Source: Nitrospira sp. (GTDB lineage Bacteria > Nitrospirota > Nitrospiria > Nitrospirales > UBA8639). Taken from it: a stretch of 64,000 nucleotides of DNA. The position numbers and the translations under genes are program-made. Below the pieces are notes generated by a model, which ran no database searches, was not told the origin of the DNA, and saw only the letters and a list, made by a program, of their open reading frames with translations. Positions 30,477-39,781 of this stretch are shown one piece after another (positions within the stretch are counted from its first letter, which is position 1; every line of letters starts with the position of its first letter). The stretch is taken from the NCBI GenBank assembly GCA_028819435.1, contig JAPPLK010000003.1:21110-85109 (forward strand), read 5' to 3'.

Positions 30477-31382
30477 ATGAGGATAAACGCGTACATGCAA
30501 TGGGTGCTCCCTGTCGTCATGGCGGTCCGTGTGCTTGTCTGTGACCAGGTCGCGGCGCAGGTACGGTATTTGACCGACCGGAACGTCTTTCCTTCCATCA
30601 GCACGGCCAACACGATTTACGTGGACGTGCAGGCTTCGAGTTGGAAGCCGCGTGGCAGATTGCTGTGGGACCCCCCGGCGGACATTCGAGCCAAATTGAT
30701 TGCGGTGGGTTTCGAGATTGTGCGGGAGAAGACTCAACCACACGCGTTGACCTTGACGGGTTCGTATGAAGAAACCAGGGGCAGACAGTTTGGCATCAAT
30801 CGATACGGCACGGTGCTGACGGGCACGTTCAGGATCGAACATCACGAGAAAGGGCCGTTGTTTGAAATGACGATTCAAGAAAGAGCCGCGCTTACACCAT
30901 CGGGAACCTTACCCTACCTCGACTCCCTGCATAATTTTTTGACCAATCCTTACTATCATTTTCTCGGGGAAATCGTAGACGGACAGGTTCATCGCAACCA
31001 GGACGCCCATGCCGTGTTCCTGAAAGAGTTGCACGCCAATGTTGCCCGCTATGCCGTTCCAGAAGTATCCGACAACCCTGAATGGATTCCCGAAGGCATC
31101 CATAGCATGCAACAAGCTCATACGCTGTATGAGCCGGTGGCCACCAGACGCACGATCGGGGAGTTCGTACAGGCGGACGATGATAGAATCGTTGACATCC
31201 TGCCGGATTTGTTGAACCATCCTGACGTGTACGTGAAGGTCCGTAGTGTCGAGGTCTTCGGCGATTTTCGCGTCATGGAGGCCCTTCCGTTGTTGCGAGA
31301 CCTTGAAAAAAATGCGAAAGAAATCGAAGTCAGAAACGCGTCGTCCGCAACGATTTCCCGCTTGACCGGAACCTCGCCGTAA
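30477..31382 (+). CDS. Hypothetical exported protein with C-terminal HEAT-like repeat
   Basis: Signal-like N-terminus; LPDLLNHPDVYVKVRSVEVFGDFRVMEALPLLRDLEK. Confidence 0.65.
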   Translation: MRINAYMQWVLPVVMAVRVLVCDQVAAQVRYLTDRNVFPSISTANTIYVDVQASSWKPRGRLLWDPPADIRAKLIAVGFEIVREKTQPHALTLTGSYEETRGRQFGINRYGTVLTGTFRIEHHEKGPLFEMTIQERAALTPSGTLPYLDSLHNFLTNPYYHFLGEIVDGQVHRNQDAHAVFLKELHANVARYAVPEVSDNPEWIPEGIHSMQQAHTLYEPVATRRTIGEFVQADDDRIVDILPDLLNHPDVYVKVRSVEVFGDFRVMEALPLLRDLEKNAKEIEVRNASSATISRLTGTSP

Positions 31383-31417
31383 CCATTCGCCATCGAGTGT
31401 TCTCTTTTTCTCCTTCT

Positions 31418-31450
31418 GTCATTCCCGCAATTCTTTAGCGGGAATCCAGT
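31418..31450. repeat. REP-like palindrome, family A (GTCATTCCCGC..GCGGGAATCCAG)
   Basis: GTCATTCCCGCAATTCTTTAGCGGGAATCCAGT; related copies at 21972, 37719, 58388/58451, 61295/61356. Confidence 0.8.
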
Positions 31451-31709
31451 GTCACTATCTTTTGTTATTCCATTCATCAAGACCCACTTGAGACAAAGAT
31501 TGAACCTCTGCTAGAACCTGCGAGGATGACCATCGGAAACGGAAACGACCACCGTGCTATCCGGGAGTTTGATAGATCGGTCTCATATGTACTTAACAAG
31601 CGCCGTTTATTGACTTCAAAAATGCCTTACTATAAAATCCATTGCACTGTAAAATATTTAAGACCAAATCATACAGTGATATTTTATTTATGAAAGGAGA
31701 GATGGCAAC

Positions 31710-32656
31710 ATGAAAAAAACCTTATTCATGCTGTTGGTGACGGCATTCGTGGTCTTTTCAGGCCAGGTATTGGCCAAGGATGGGTTATACATGGGGATGG
31801 ACTTGGGCGTGGCCGTTGCCCCTGACATGGACATCAAGACCGGGGGCTTGGATGATTGGTCAACTGACGGGAATGGCACTCGATGCGACGCCACTATTAA
31901 CCCGGATCGATTGCAGGGGGGGCCTGTACCAATGATCCAGTCGCCTGGGGTCCAGCGACTGAGTCGTTTGATGGCGGCTCAGGGATTCTGGCGGGACTGG
32001 CCGTGGGGTATCGCTTGGGCAGCTTCAGGGTCGAGGGTGAATATTTCTATCGCGGTACCCGGTATGGCAGCACGGCTGAACCCAACTTTGATGGCTGGGT
32101 ACCCAGTAGTAGTCGGGAATATGGGGGCGGCGGGGCTATGCAGGAATATGGGGGCGGTGCCGAGGATGCCGTCGATAATCTGATGTCGCACAATTTCTTT
32201 GCCAACTTGTACTACGATTATCGCACGGACTCGAAGTTCACTCCGTATGCGGGCTTTGGCATCGGATTCGCCCAAGTGTCAGTCCAATATCGAACGCGGT
32301 GGCAGCGCTCCAGGAACGCCGACCATATCAGCGTTTTCGACAGAAACGAACCGGGAGGCGAGTTGAATCAACGATTAGCAGGTGCGTTAACGCATGACGA
32401 GGCTACCATGTCGGATACGATGTTCGGATATCAGGCGTTGGCTGGCGTGGATTATCAGGTCAGCGAGCCCCTCACGATTGGGCTCAAGTTCCGGTACGCG
32501 ATGTTCGGGGACTTCGAGGACGAGTCGGTATATAAGCGGCTCCGTGGGCATGACCCTGTAGTTGGGAATCCCCCAACAATGCCCGCGACGTATTATATCA
32601 AAACGGATGACATTCAATTCTGGGGCGTGAGCCTCAACATGAAGTATCAGTTCTAA
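31710..32656 (+). pseudogene. Outer-membrane beta-barrel protein, paralog 3, frameshifted at a poly-G tract (possibly phase-variable or assembly error)
   Basis: Frame 1 gives signal peptide to DRLQGG; frame 2 continues ACTNDPVAWGPATESFDGGSGILAGLAVGYRLG...SLNMKYQF; shift lies at GGGGGGG 31916-31922. Confidence 0.85.
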
Positions 32657-32773
32657 CCTGTAGCAAGATAACGGTCAAAAACGCTGTTCCGTAGCGGTTC
32701 TCGCAAAATCGGACCCTGCTTTTAATCGTTGCCGTTGGTTGACGGCGAAAAGTACGTCGTTATACAGTACAGA

Positions 32774-32806
32774 GTGGCCGCGTCATTTATACTGTGGCGC
32801 GGCCAC
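32774..32806. terminator. GC hairpin downstream of barrel paralog 3
   Basis: GTGGCCGCG ... CGCGGCCAC perfect 9-bp stem; weak T run. Confidence 0.45.
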
Positions 32807-32839
32807 TTTGCGTTTGAGACTTCGGGACGTGTAGGAGTT

Positions 32840-32877
32840 CCCCTCACCCCAGCCCTCTCCCTCAAGGGGAGAGGGAG
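32840..32877. repeat. Family C palindromic repeat (CCCCTCACCCCAGCCCTCTCCC..GGGAGAGGG)
   Basis: Copies also at 13740-13780, 26183-26220 and 48401-48461. Confidence 0.8.
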
Positions 32878-32907
32878 GTCAATCTCAATATGAAGTATCG
32901 GTTCTGA
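32878..32907 (+). pseudogene. Vestigial C-terminus of a beta-barrel paralog (VNLNMKYRF-stop)
   Basis: GTC AAT CTC AAT ATG AAG TAT CGG TTC TGA matches the SLNMKYQF/SLNMKYHF ends of the intact paralogs; follows directly after the family C repeat. Confidence 0.7.
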
Positions 32908-32926
32908 CAGGTAACAACAGAAAGGT

Positions 32927-34594
32927 ATGTTTGATATGAGATACGTGTTTATTGCTTTACTGGTTGTTTGTGCAACGGTTTCGTTTGCCCAGGCTGAACT
33001 GTTTCCGGCCTCAGGGCCTCCGGGGGTGACGGTGACGATCGGTGGGTCCGCGTTCGGGGAGTTTGTGTCGACGGCGGAGAATCGGGTGAATTTCAACGGC
33101 GTGCCCGCGTTGATTCAACTCTGGGAATCGGACCTGGTGATGGTCAAGGTGCCGCTCGGCGCCAAGAGCGGTGACGTCACCGTGTCGGGACCGAAAGGCA
33201 CCGTGGTGGCAGGCCGGTTTGCCATTCAGCAGGTGAAGATCACCAAGTTGGCGCCGCCGGAAGCGGAACCCGGCTCGGTGCTTACGATCGAGGGTGATCA
33301 TTTCGGCAATACCGCAGGATCACGCGACCCCAATACCATGTTCGGCGTGAATCGGGTGTTAGTCAACGGCATCCTGTCGGAAATCCTGAAATGGCGGCCC
33401 GGGAAGATTGACGTCAAGATCCCGGCCAACGCCAAGTCCGGTGACGTGGTCGTGCAACTGGCTTCCTCCGATCCGCTACCGGATGGGTCCTGTTGCGCAC
33501 CGGTCAAATATGCCGAGAGTAATCGCATGCCGGTTTCCTTGATCCCCAGTATTTCGTTTGCGCCGAATCGAGGGCCCGTTGGAACCAAGGTCGTGCTGAG
33601 CGGTCAACAGTTCGGTGACGCCAAAGGGCCGAATGATGCGATTACGATCGGCGGCAAGCCCGTGACGATTGCCAAATGGGCTCCGCGGACCATCGTGGTC
33701 CACGTGCCGCTCAACGCCGTGAGCGGGCCCGTGACGTTTCAACAGGACGGGCGTGCGAGGACCTTGGGCCAATTCGAGTTGGTCGAACCCGGATCCGATG
33801 GGCTGTTCCCGACTCAGGGACCGATCGGCACCTTGGTGTATATCAAGGGGAAAAATTTCGGTGTATTTTCCGAAGCAGGGAGCACGGCCTATGCGTTCGA
33901 TTTCGATCCCGGTCAGAACCGTGTGGAAATTGGCGGGGTTCCGGCCATTATTCACCGATGGCAGGATAACGAAATCAACGTGTGGGTGCCCTATAGCGCC
34001 AAGTCCGGTCCCGTTGTCGTGAAGCGGGGCGGTACAATTCCCAACCCCGATGGGACCTGTTGTGCCAAGCAGGACGTCGTCGACTTGGAAGTGGGCTCAT
34101 TTACCGTGCAGATGCCGAAGGTCACGTCCTACTCTCCAAAGGAAGCCGGTATCGATGAGATCGTGACGTTGAAAGGCAAAGGGTTTGGCGAATTTCTGAA
34201 AATCGCGGAGGCGACGCGCCTGGAATTGAATACTGATGCCCATGATTGGAAGAACTATCGACTGGGGCCCGACGTCTCACGCACGGAAGTGCTGGTGAAC
34301 GGGGTCGCAGCCGTCGTGGTCTCCTGGAAGGATACCGAAATCAAGGTTCAGGTGCCCAGGCGGCACGTGTTCGGGTTCGGGCATCCCGAAGGGTTTTACG
34401 TTGATCCCACTGAAGGGGAAATCGTCGTGCGTCGCGGGTCATGGGATTTACTCAAGAATGGCCGGTGCTGTTCCCGGAAGCAGTGGCAGAGCGCCGTGGC
34501 AGGCGAATTCAAGATTCTGCCGCGTGGATTGCCCCACAAGGAATTTTTCTACGATTACACGCAAGAACCTTGGAGAACCGACCAGGCACCGTGA
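32927..34594 (+). CDS. IPT/TIG-domain repeat protein, exported
   Basis: Signal peptide; repeated PxxGPxGTxVxLxGxxFG...NRVxxNGVPAxIxxWxxxxIxVxVPxxAxSGxVxV units. Confidence 0.85.
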   Translation: MFDMRYVFIALLVVCATVSFAQAELFPASGPPGVTVTIGGSAFGEFVSTAENRVNFNGVPALIQLWESDLVMVKVPLGAKSGDVTVSGPKGTVVAGRFAIQQVKITKLAPPEAEPGSVLTIEGDHFGNTAGSRDPNTMFGVNRVLVNGILSEILKWRPGKIDVKIPANAKSGDVVVQLASSDPLPDGSCCAPVKYAESNRMPVSLIPSISFAPNRGPVGTKVVLSGQQFGDAKGPNDAITIGGKPVTIAKWAPRTIVVHVPLNAVSGPVTFQQDGRARTLGQFELVEPGSDGLFPTQGPIGTLVYIKGKNFGVFSEAGSTAYAFDFDPGQNRVEIGGVPAIIHRWQDNEINVWVPYSAKSGPVVVKRGGTIPNPDGTCCAKQDVVDLEVGSFTVQMPKVTSYSPKEAGIDEIVTLKGKGFGEFLKIAEATRLELNTDAHDWKNYRLGPDVSRTEVLVNGVAAVVVSWKDTEIKVQVPRRHVFGFGHPEGFYVDPTEGEIVVRRGSWDLLKNGRCCSRKQWQSAVAGEFKILPRGLPHKEFFYDYTQEPWRTDQAP

Positions 34595-35574
34595 AAGCCG
34601 TTTCATCCTCTTTTTATGCTCTCCTTCGGTTAATGGTCGTGGGATTGATCTGTCTCCCGGGCGTAGCGGGACAGGTCCAAGCCGAAGAGAACGTGGTTTC
34701 GACCATCCAGAAGAGCGGCACGAAATCCACGCTCCTTGGGACGTTTTTTGTGAGCGCGCAACACGGCTGGGCCGTAGGCGCGCGGGGAACCGTCTTGAAA
34801 ACGGAGGATGCAGGTGGGACGTGGCAGGCAGTCACGCGCCGCACCGCGGCCCTGTTAACCAGCGTCTATTTTACGGATTCTCAACACGGGTGGATCGTCG
34901 GGCAGAATGGGACCATCCTGCATACGAACGATAGCGGAAAACAGTGGCGCCGGCAGGTTGCCGGGGTTGGCGCCACACTCTATGACGTGTATTTCCTGAA
35001 TCCCTCGCAGGGCTGGATCGTCGGAGGCCGTGGCACCATTTTACGGACTGCGGATGGTGGCGTGACGTGGGAGGATCAAAGCAGTTCGACCGCGGTGGAT
35101 TTGTTCGGCGTCCAGTTCATCGATGCGCAAAACGGGTGGGCGGTCGGTGCAATCGGAACAATCCTCGTCACGCGGGACGGCGGGCAAAACTGGATTCAAC
35201 AGGCCACCGACAGTGCCACGACGTTCTTCGATCTGTACTTTACCGATCCCGAGGGTGGCTGGGTCGTGGGCTCCCAGGGTGCCATCTTTCAAACGATCAC
35301 CAGTGGAGAAAAATGGGTTGATCGTACCCTGCCGTGCGGGTCTCCCTGTATCAGGCCGCCGGACTTTTTAAAAGTCCGGTTTACCGGGTTCCGGGCCGGG
35401 TGGATCATCGGCGAGCGAGGCGCGTTTCTGACCACCACGGACGCCGGTTTCACGTGGACCGAACCGGAACTCTCCGAGCCCTTCAGCCTCTATGGGTTAT
35501 CCTTTCCGGACACCAAGATCGGCTGGGCCGTGGGCGACGGCGGAATCATCCTGAAGATCGCCCCTTCGTCTTAA
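34591..35574 (+). CDS. YCF48/BNR-like beta-propeller protein, exported
   Basis: Repeated GWAVGxxGTILxTxDGGxxW motifs (about 7); GTG start overlaps the TGA of the IPT gene. Confidence 0.85.
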   Translation: MKAVSSSFYALLRLMVVGLICLPGVAGQVQAEENVVSTIQKSGTKSTLLGTFFVSAQHGWAVGARGTVLKTEDAGGTWQAVTRRTAALLTSVYFTDSQHGWIVGQNGTILHTNDSGKQWRRQVAGVGATLYDVYFLNPSQGWIVGGRGTILRTADGGVTWEDQSSSTAVDLFGVQFIDAQNGWAVGAIGTILVTRDGGQNWIQQATDSATTFFDLYFTDPEGGWVVGSQGAIFQTITSGEKWVDRTLPCGSPCIRPPDFLKVRFTGFRAGWIIGERGAFLTTTDAGFTWTEPELSEPFSLYGLSFPDTKIGWAVGDGGIILKIAPSS

Positions 35575-35600
35575 GACACCCCTGATCTCCTCGATTATTC

Positions 35601-35690
35601 CTCCCCTTTGTAAGGGGAGGCTAGGTGGGGTAGAGGACGTGAACATACCTTTCTACCTCCCCTTCCCCTCCTTACAAAGGAGGGGAAGGA
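35601..35690. repeat. Bipartite repeat, family B
   Basis: TCCTCCCCTTTGTAAGGGGAGGCTAGGTGGGGTAGAG ... CTACCTCCCCTTCCCCTCCTTACAAAGGAGGGGAAGG. Confidence 0.85.
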
Positions 35691-35758
35691 AAAATCTGCC
35701 TTCGACGCTCGTCTCCGATTTGATCGGGACCTAGTTGTGGGTTCCACGAAATCCGGGC

Positions 35759-36496
35759 TCAGAGGTTCCCCAGACGATATTGCAGGATGCTGAGCGCCAC
35801 CAATGGAGCGGTTTCGCTCCGAAGGATGCTTTTGCCCAGCGTAATGGGTTGAAAGCGTTGGTCGAGAATTTCCTGAATCTCTTCCTGTGTCCATCCTCCT
35901 TCGGGGCCGACGACGAGTGCGATCGTGCCTTGGAACGTGTGATCGATGGGAAGGGAACCGAGACGTTGTTCCGCACTGCGTTCAAGCAACGCACACCGGA
36001 GTGTCGCGTGAGGAACGTGTTGACAGACATCGGACAACGTTATGGGTTGAATGATCTTGGGGTACGTCCATTGCTCCGATTGCTGTGCGGCATCGACGGC
36101 GATCCGTTGCCACCGTTCTTGTGTGGTTCGGACGCGACCTGCCGGTGGACGGACGATGACCCTCGACGTGAGCAATGGAATAATCCCGGCGACGCCAAGT
36201 TCCGTGGCTTTTTGAATCATCCAGTTCATGCGATCACCTTTCAGAATGGCCTGAACCAGGACAATCGGAGCCCGGGGCGCGGGTGGACCTTCGATTGTTT
36301 CAAGGATGGAGGCCTCCAGCGATTTCGACTCCAAGTGATCGATCCGAACCCGGTACCGAACCCGGCGCTCATCTCCGACACAAATGGTCTCGCCTTCACG
36401 GATGCGGAGGCTTTTTGACAGGTGAGCGAAGAGGGGACCGTCAATCGTGACGGTGTGGGTGGTAATCCGGTTTGATTGAATGAAAAAGACCGGCAT
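35759..36496 (-). CDS. rsmE: 16S rRNA (uracil1498-N3)-methyltransferase
   Basis: MNWMIQKATELGVAGIIPLLTSRV; ALVVGPEGGWTQEEI; LGKSILRSETAPLVALSILQY. Confidence 0.95.
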   Translation of the reverse strand: MPVFFIQSNRITTHTVTIDGPLFAHLSKSLRIREGETICVGDERRVRYRVRIDHLESKSLEASILETIEGPPAPRAPIVLVQAILKGDRMNWMIQKATELGVAGIIPLLTSRVIVRPPAGRVRTTQERWQRIAVDAAQQSEQWTYPKIIQPITLSDVCQHVPHATLRCALLERSAEQRLGSLPIDHTFQGTIALVVGPEGGWTQEEIQEILDQRFQPITLGKSILRSETAPLVALSILQYRLGNL

Positions 36497-36534
36497 ATGG
36501 CAAAGGGAAGGGAGGGATAGGACGAGACCGTCGC

Positions 36535-37662
36535 CTATTCGAACATGTTCTTGACCTTGCCGAACAAGCCGTCTTCTTCGTTTTTCGATGCGGTTCCGCT
36601 TTCTTCGGCAAAGGCGGTCAGCAGTTCCCGTTGTTTGGCCGACAGTTTGGTCGGAACGGTGACGTTGATCCGAACAAGTTGATCGCCGGTGGTGCGACCT
36701 TTCAACGCAGGCGCTCCCAGTCCTTTGAGTCGAAGAACCTGATCGTGTTGGGTGCCTTCGGGAATTTTGACGCTGGTTTTGCCTTTGAGCGTCGGCACGT
36801 CGACTTTGCCGCCCAAGGCAGCCGTGACCATGTCCAGCGACAACTCGACGAGAACGTCATTGCCTTTTCGGGTAAAGACCGGGTGTGGTTTGACTGCGAC
36901 TGCCACGTAGAGATCGCCGGGCGGCCCGCCATTGATACCGTGTTCGCCTTCGCGAGCCAAGCGAAAGCGCATGCCGGTATCGATTCCCGCGGGAATGGTG
37001 ACGGATAAGGTTCGTTCCCGGTACACCCGTTTTTGCCCGCGACAAGTGGGGCAGGGATCCGTAATGATTTGTCCGGTGCCCTGACATTGCCCGCAAGCCC
37101 GGTTAATCGAGAAGAAGCCTTGTTGCAGTCGAATCTGCCCGGTGCCCTGGCAGCCGCGACATTGTTGGATGGCATCGTTTGATTTGGCTCCCGTACCTTT
37201 ACAGGAGTCACAGCCTTCCCATCGCGGAATTTTGAGTTTAGCCTCTTTTCCCTCGATGGCTTCTTCAAAGGACAGTTCCAGGTTATATTGCAGGTCATTG
37301 CCCTGTTCGGGCCGGCTTCGACCTCCTCTCCCTCCGCCGAAGAAATCTTCAAAAATGTCTCCGAACACGTCGCCGAAGCCTTGCCGGACGTCAAACCCTT
37401 CGGCTCCGCCGAAACCTTGCTGGCCCGCCGAATGTCCGAACATATCGTACCGTTTCCGCGATTCCTCATTGCCCAGGACTTCATACGCCTCATTGGCTTC
37501 CTTAAACTTTTCTTCGGCTTTTTTCTTGAGTTGCGGGTCGCTCTGCAAATCGGGATGGTGCTGGCGGGCCAGCTTCCGGAAAGCCTTCTTGATCTCGTCA
37601 TCCGAGGCGACCCGATCAACTCCGAGCACTTCATAATAATCCCGTTTGGTCACGCTAGCCAT
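36535..37662 (-). CDS. dnaJ: Chaperone protein DnaJ
   Basis: DYYEVLGVDR...HHPD J-domain; CxxCxGxG zinc motifs. Confidence 0.97.
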   Translation of the reverse strand: MASVTKRDYYEVLGVDRVASDDEIKKAFRKLARQHHPDLQSDPQLKKKAEEKFKEANEAYEVLGNEESRKRYDMFGHSAGQQGFGGAEGFDVRQGFGDVFGDIFEDFFGGGRGGRSRPEQGNDLQYNLELSFEEAIEGKEAKLKIPRWEGCDSCKGTGAKSNDAIQQCRGCQGTGQIRLQQGFFSINRACGQCQGTGQIITDPCPTCRGQKRVYRERTLSVTIPAGIDTGMRFRLAREGEHGINGGPPGDLYVAVAVKPHPVFTRKGNDVLVELSLDMVTAALGGKVDVPTLKGKTSVKIPEGTQHDQVLRLKGLGAPALKGRTTGDQLVRINVTVPTKLSAKQRELLTAFAEESGTASKNEEDGLFGKVKNMFE

Positions 37663-37718
37663 CTTTTCCGGTCGATGTTTTTGTCATTGATGCGAAAATA
37701 GTTAATGCAGCCTGAATT

Positions 37719-37754
37719 GTCATTCCCGATATCTCTAATCGGGAATCCAGAGTC
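37719..37754. repeat. REP-like palindrome, family A
   Basis: GTCATTCCCGATATCTCTAATCGGGAATCCAGAGTC. Confidence 0.75.
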
Positions 37755-37932
37755 TTTCTCGTCGTTTTCATCCCTTCGTGCGCAGGCGGCGAGTTTGCTG
37801 TGCCAGTCCCTGCTCTTGCTTCCACTCCTTTGCCTTGCCCGTCCTGAGCGAAGCCGAAGGAACCATAGCAAAGGGTAAGGAGGAGGGGAGGCAGAAAAGA
37901 AGAAGCTCTGACTTTTTAGACAGGTTCAGTTC

Positions 37933-38157
37933 CTACTTCTGCCGTACCGGCTTGCCTTGTTTGGCCTGTTCTTCCTCCCATTGCAGTGCGGCTTCGTGAG
38001 TCGTACGGAGACCTATCTGTTTTATATGTCCTTTACTCCATCCCGGCTCGCTCCGGTGCTCTGCCTCACGGCGGTCTATGTCGTTGGTAATACCCGTGTG
38101 GACAATCTTATTGCCCTTCTTGAAGTGGTATTTATAGGTGTCTCTATCCGTCGGCAT
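37933..38157 (-). CDS. GIY-YIG nuclease-like small protein
   Basis: YKYHFKKGNKIVHTGITNDIDRREAEH resembles the GIY-YIG core. Confidence 0.72.
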   Translation of the reverse strand: MPTDRDTYKYHFKKGNKIVHTGITNDIDRREAEHRSEPGWSKGHIKQIGLRTTHEAALQWEEEQAKQGKPVRQK

Positions 38158-38662
38158 AATTGTCCTCCTCTAAAAGAGTTGATAACTGGTATGCTATCCG
38201 CACAAACCTGATAATATCAATCTGTGCGCGAGTTGTTTTACCCTTGTTTGTGCCCCTTATAGTAATTCTGTCAGTATAAACTCGCTCGACCTTTTTCTTC
38301 GAGTCCTGTTTTGGTGCCCGGTAAGGCAAGATTTCTTTGGCATGAATGACAGAATTGCAGGCCTGTCTGAATGTTAGCGGATACTCGCTGTTTTTTGAAA
38401 AATCAGACCAGTATTCTCCGCAATTCTGCTTGCTGAAATTGTCTTTTCTTTCTTCCAGCAAGTCCAGTAGGCCACGTACCGCCGTTGCGACCCATAGCAT
38501 CAATTTTCTTACTTCGTGTTCGTGGAAGACCTTTGTCCAAACAACCACGTTTTGGACTTTGGCCACTTCTCTATCGGCCAGAAGCAGACTCATCACAAGG
38601 TATAAATCTTTGCGTAGAGTCAACATGTCAACGATGGGGTTGTCCGTATTACGCACTGCCAA
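38144..38662 (-). CDS. Hypothetical protein overlapping the GIY-YIG gene
   Basis: 172-aa ORF, same strand, 14-bp overlap with 37933..38157. Confidence 0.6.
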   Translation of the reverse strand: MAVRNTDNPIVDMLTLRKDLYLVMSLLLADREVAKVQNVVVWTKVFHEHEVRKLMLWVATAVRGLLDLLEERKDNFSKQNCGEYWSDFSKNSEYPLTFRQACNSVIHAKEILPYRAPKQDSKKKVERVYTDRITIRGTNKGKTTRAQIDIIRFVRIAYQLSTLLEEDNYADG

Positions 38663-38829
38663 ATCCCATTCTATATTTGATAGTGTCGAAAGGTTCGCTT
38701 GATTTGAGACTTATGCATTTAACTTGACAACTATTTTGTGGAGTAGGAAGTTGATATGTACCTTTGCCGAATACGATACCATCCAGGATGACGTGATCCA
38801 TTTGCACGGACAGCTTTCGGCTTCCCTCT

Positions 38830-39531
38830 TTAACGCCCTCTTTCAATTTCGTCAGTATGCCTAAAGGCATCACGGCCTTTTTCATCAATGGCTTGTTGAC
38901 AGGCGTTGAAGGTGGTGAACTTAATGTAGATATGCACGAAAGTGGCGGCATCTGTAAAGGGGGTCACTGCGAGTTCAATCGATTGGACACTGCCTCCAGG
39001 CTTCCAATAAAACTTCTGTTCTTTTGCGTCGAGCTTCGCTATGTACGCCTCTATATCGTCCCTGTCGTAGCCCTCAACCCTCGGACTGCCCCTCGGACTG
39101 AAAGAGCGAAGGTGATGGTCGTCTTGCCCTTCTTTATGAAAAGCACTTTCCATGTCTTCGTTGTTATCTTTATTGGATCCAATCGGCTGTCCATACGTAT
39201 AAATGAGTTGTTGTTTTAACAGTTCAACCAGCGTAGTCCTCAACGCTGCAAATTGTGTATATCGTCCAGAAGCTGCTATGCGGCATAATCCAATGCCCTT
39301 CACAAATTGCAGAGCGTATGTATCAAGATCTGGATGGGGCCGTGGGGCTGATTCGCATGTATAGCCATGACTTCTAAAGATCCAGGCTTTGTTTTTTTTA
39401 CAGTACCCATATCCAAGTGGGTCACGATCTGTCTCAAACCCAAACGGATTAGCACTTTCTGCCACAGCAATCGAGCAGAGAGCTGGTAGGCTGAGACAGA
39501 TTGCCACGATCAGGAAGCAGAATTTATTCAT
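38830..39531 (-). CDS. Hypothetical exported protein
   Basis: Signal peptide MNKFCFLIVAICLSLPALCSIAVA; start moved to 39531. Confidence 0.62.
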   Translation of the reverse strand: MNKFCFLIVAICLSLPALCSIAVAESANPFGFETDRDPLGYGYCKKNKAWIFRSHGYTCESAPRPHPDLDTYALQFVKGIGLCRIAASGRYTQFAALRTTLVELLKQQLIYTYGQPIGSNKDNNEDMESAFHKEGQDDHHLRSFSPRGSPRVEGYDRDDIEAYIAKLDAKEQKFYWKPGGSVQSIELAVTPFTDAATFVHIYIKFTTFNACQQAIDEKGRDAFRHTDEIERGR

Positions 39532-39781
39532 GATCTGGCAAAAACTAAATGCGATAGCGCATAGTGGCTGATTTGCAATGTTTTTTTGTCCATGGAGAGA
39601 AAGGATTGACTCCATCGACATCCTTTTGGGCCTGCTCTTTCAACTCGGCAAAGATATTGTGAAGAAAGCACTCACTTCAATGGGGATTCTCTTCAGCATT
39701 GAATCTTTTCTCTGATCTACTTCCCTAAGAAATCACTCCGTAGAGAACCTGTCAAAAGCGTCATCGACCCATTGATCCAGT

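Noticed and set aside
38649-38951. 100-aa minus ORF overlapping 38830..39531
   Set aside because: Overlaps the better-supported exported protein in another frame; no start or domain support
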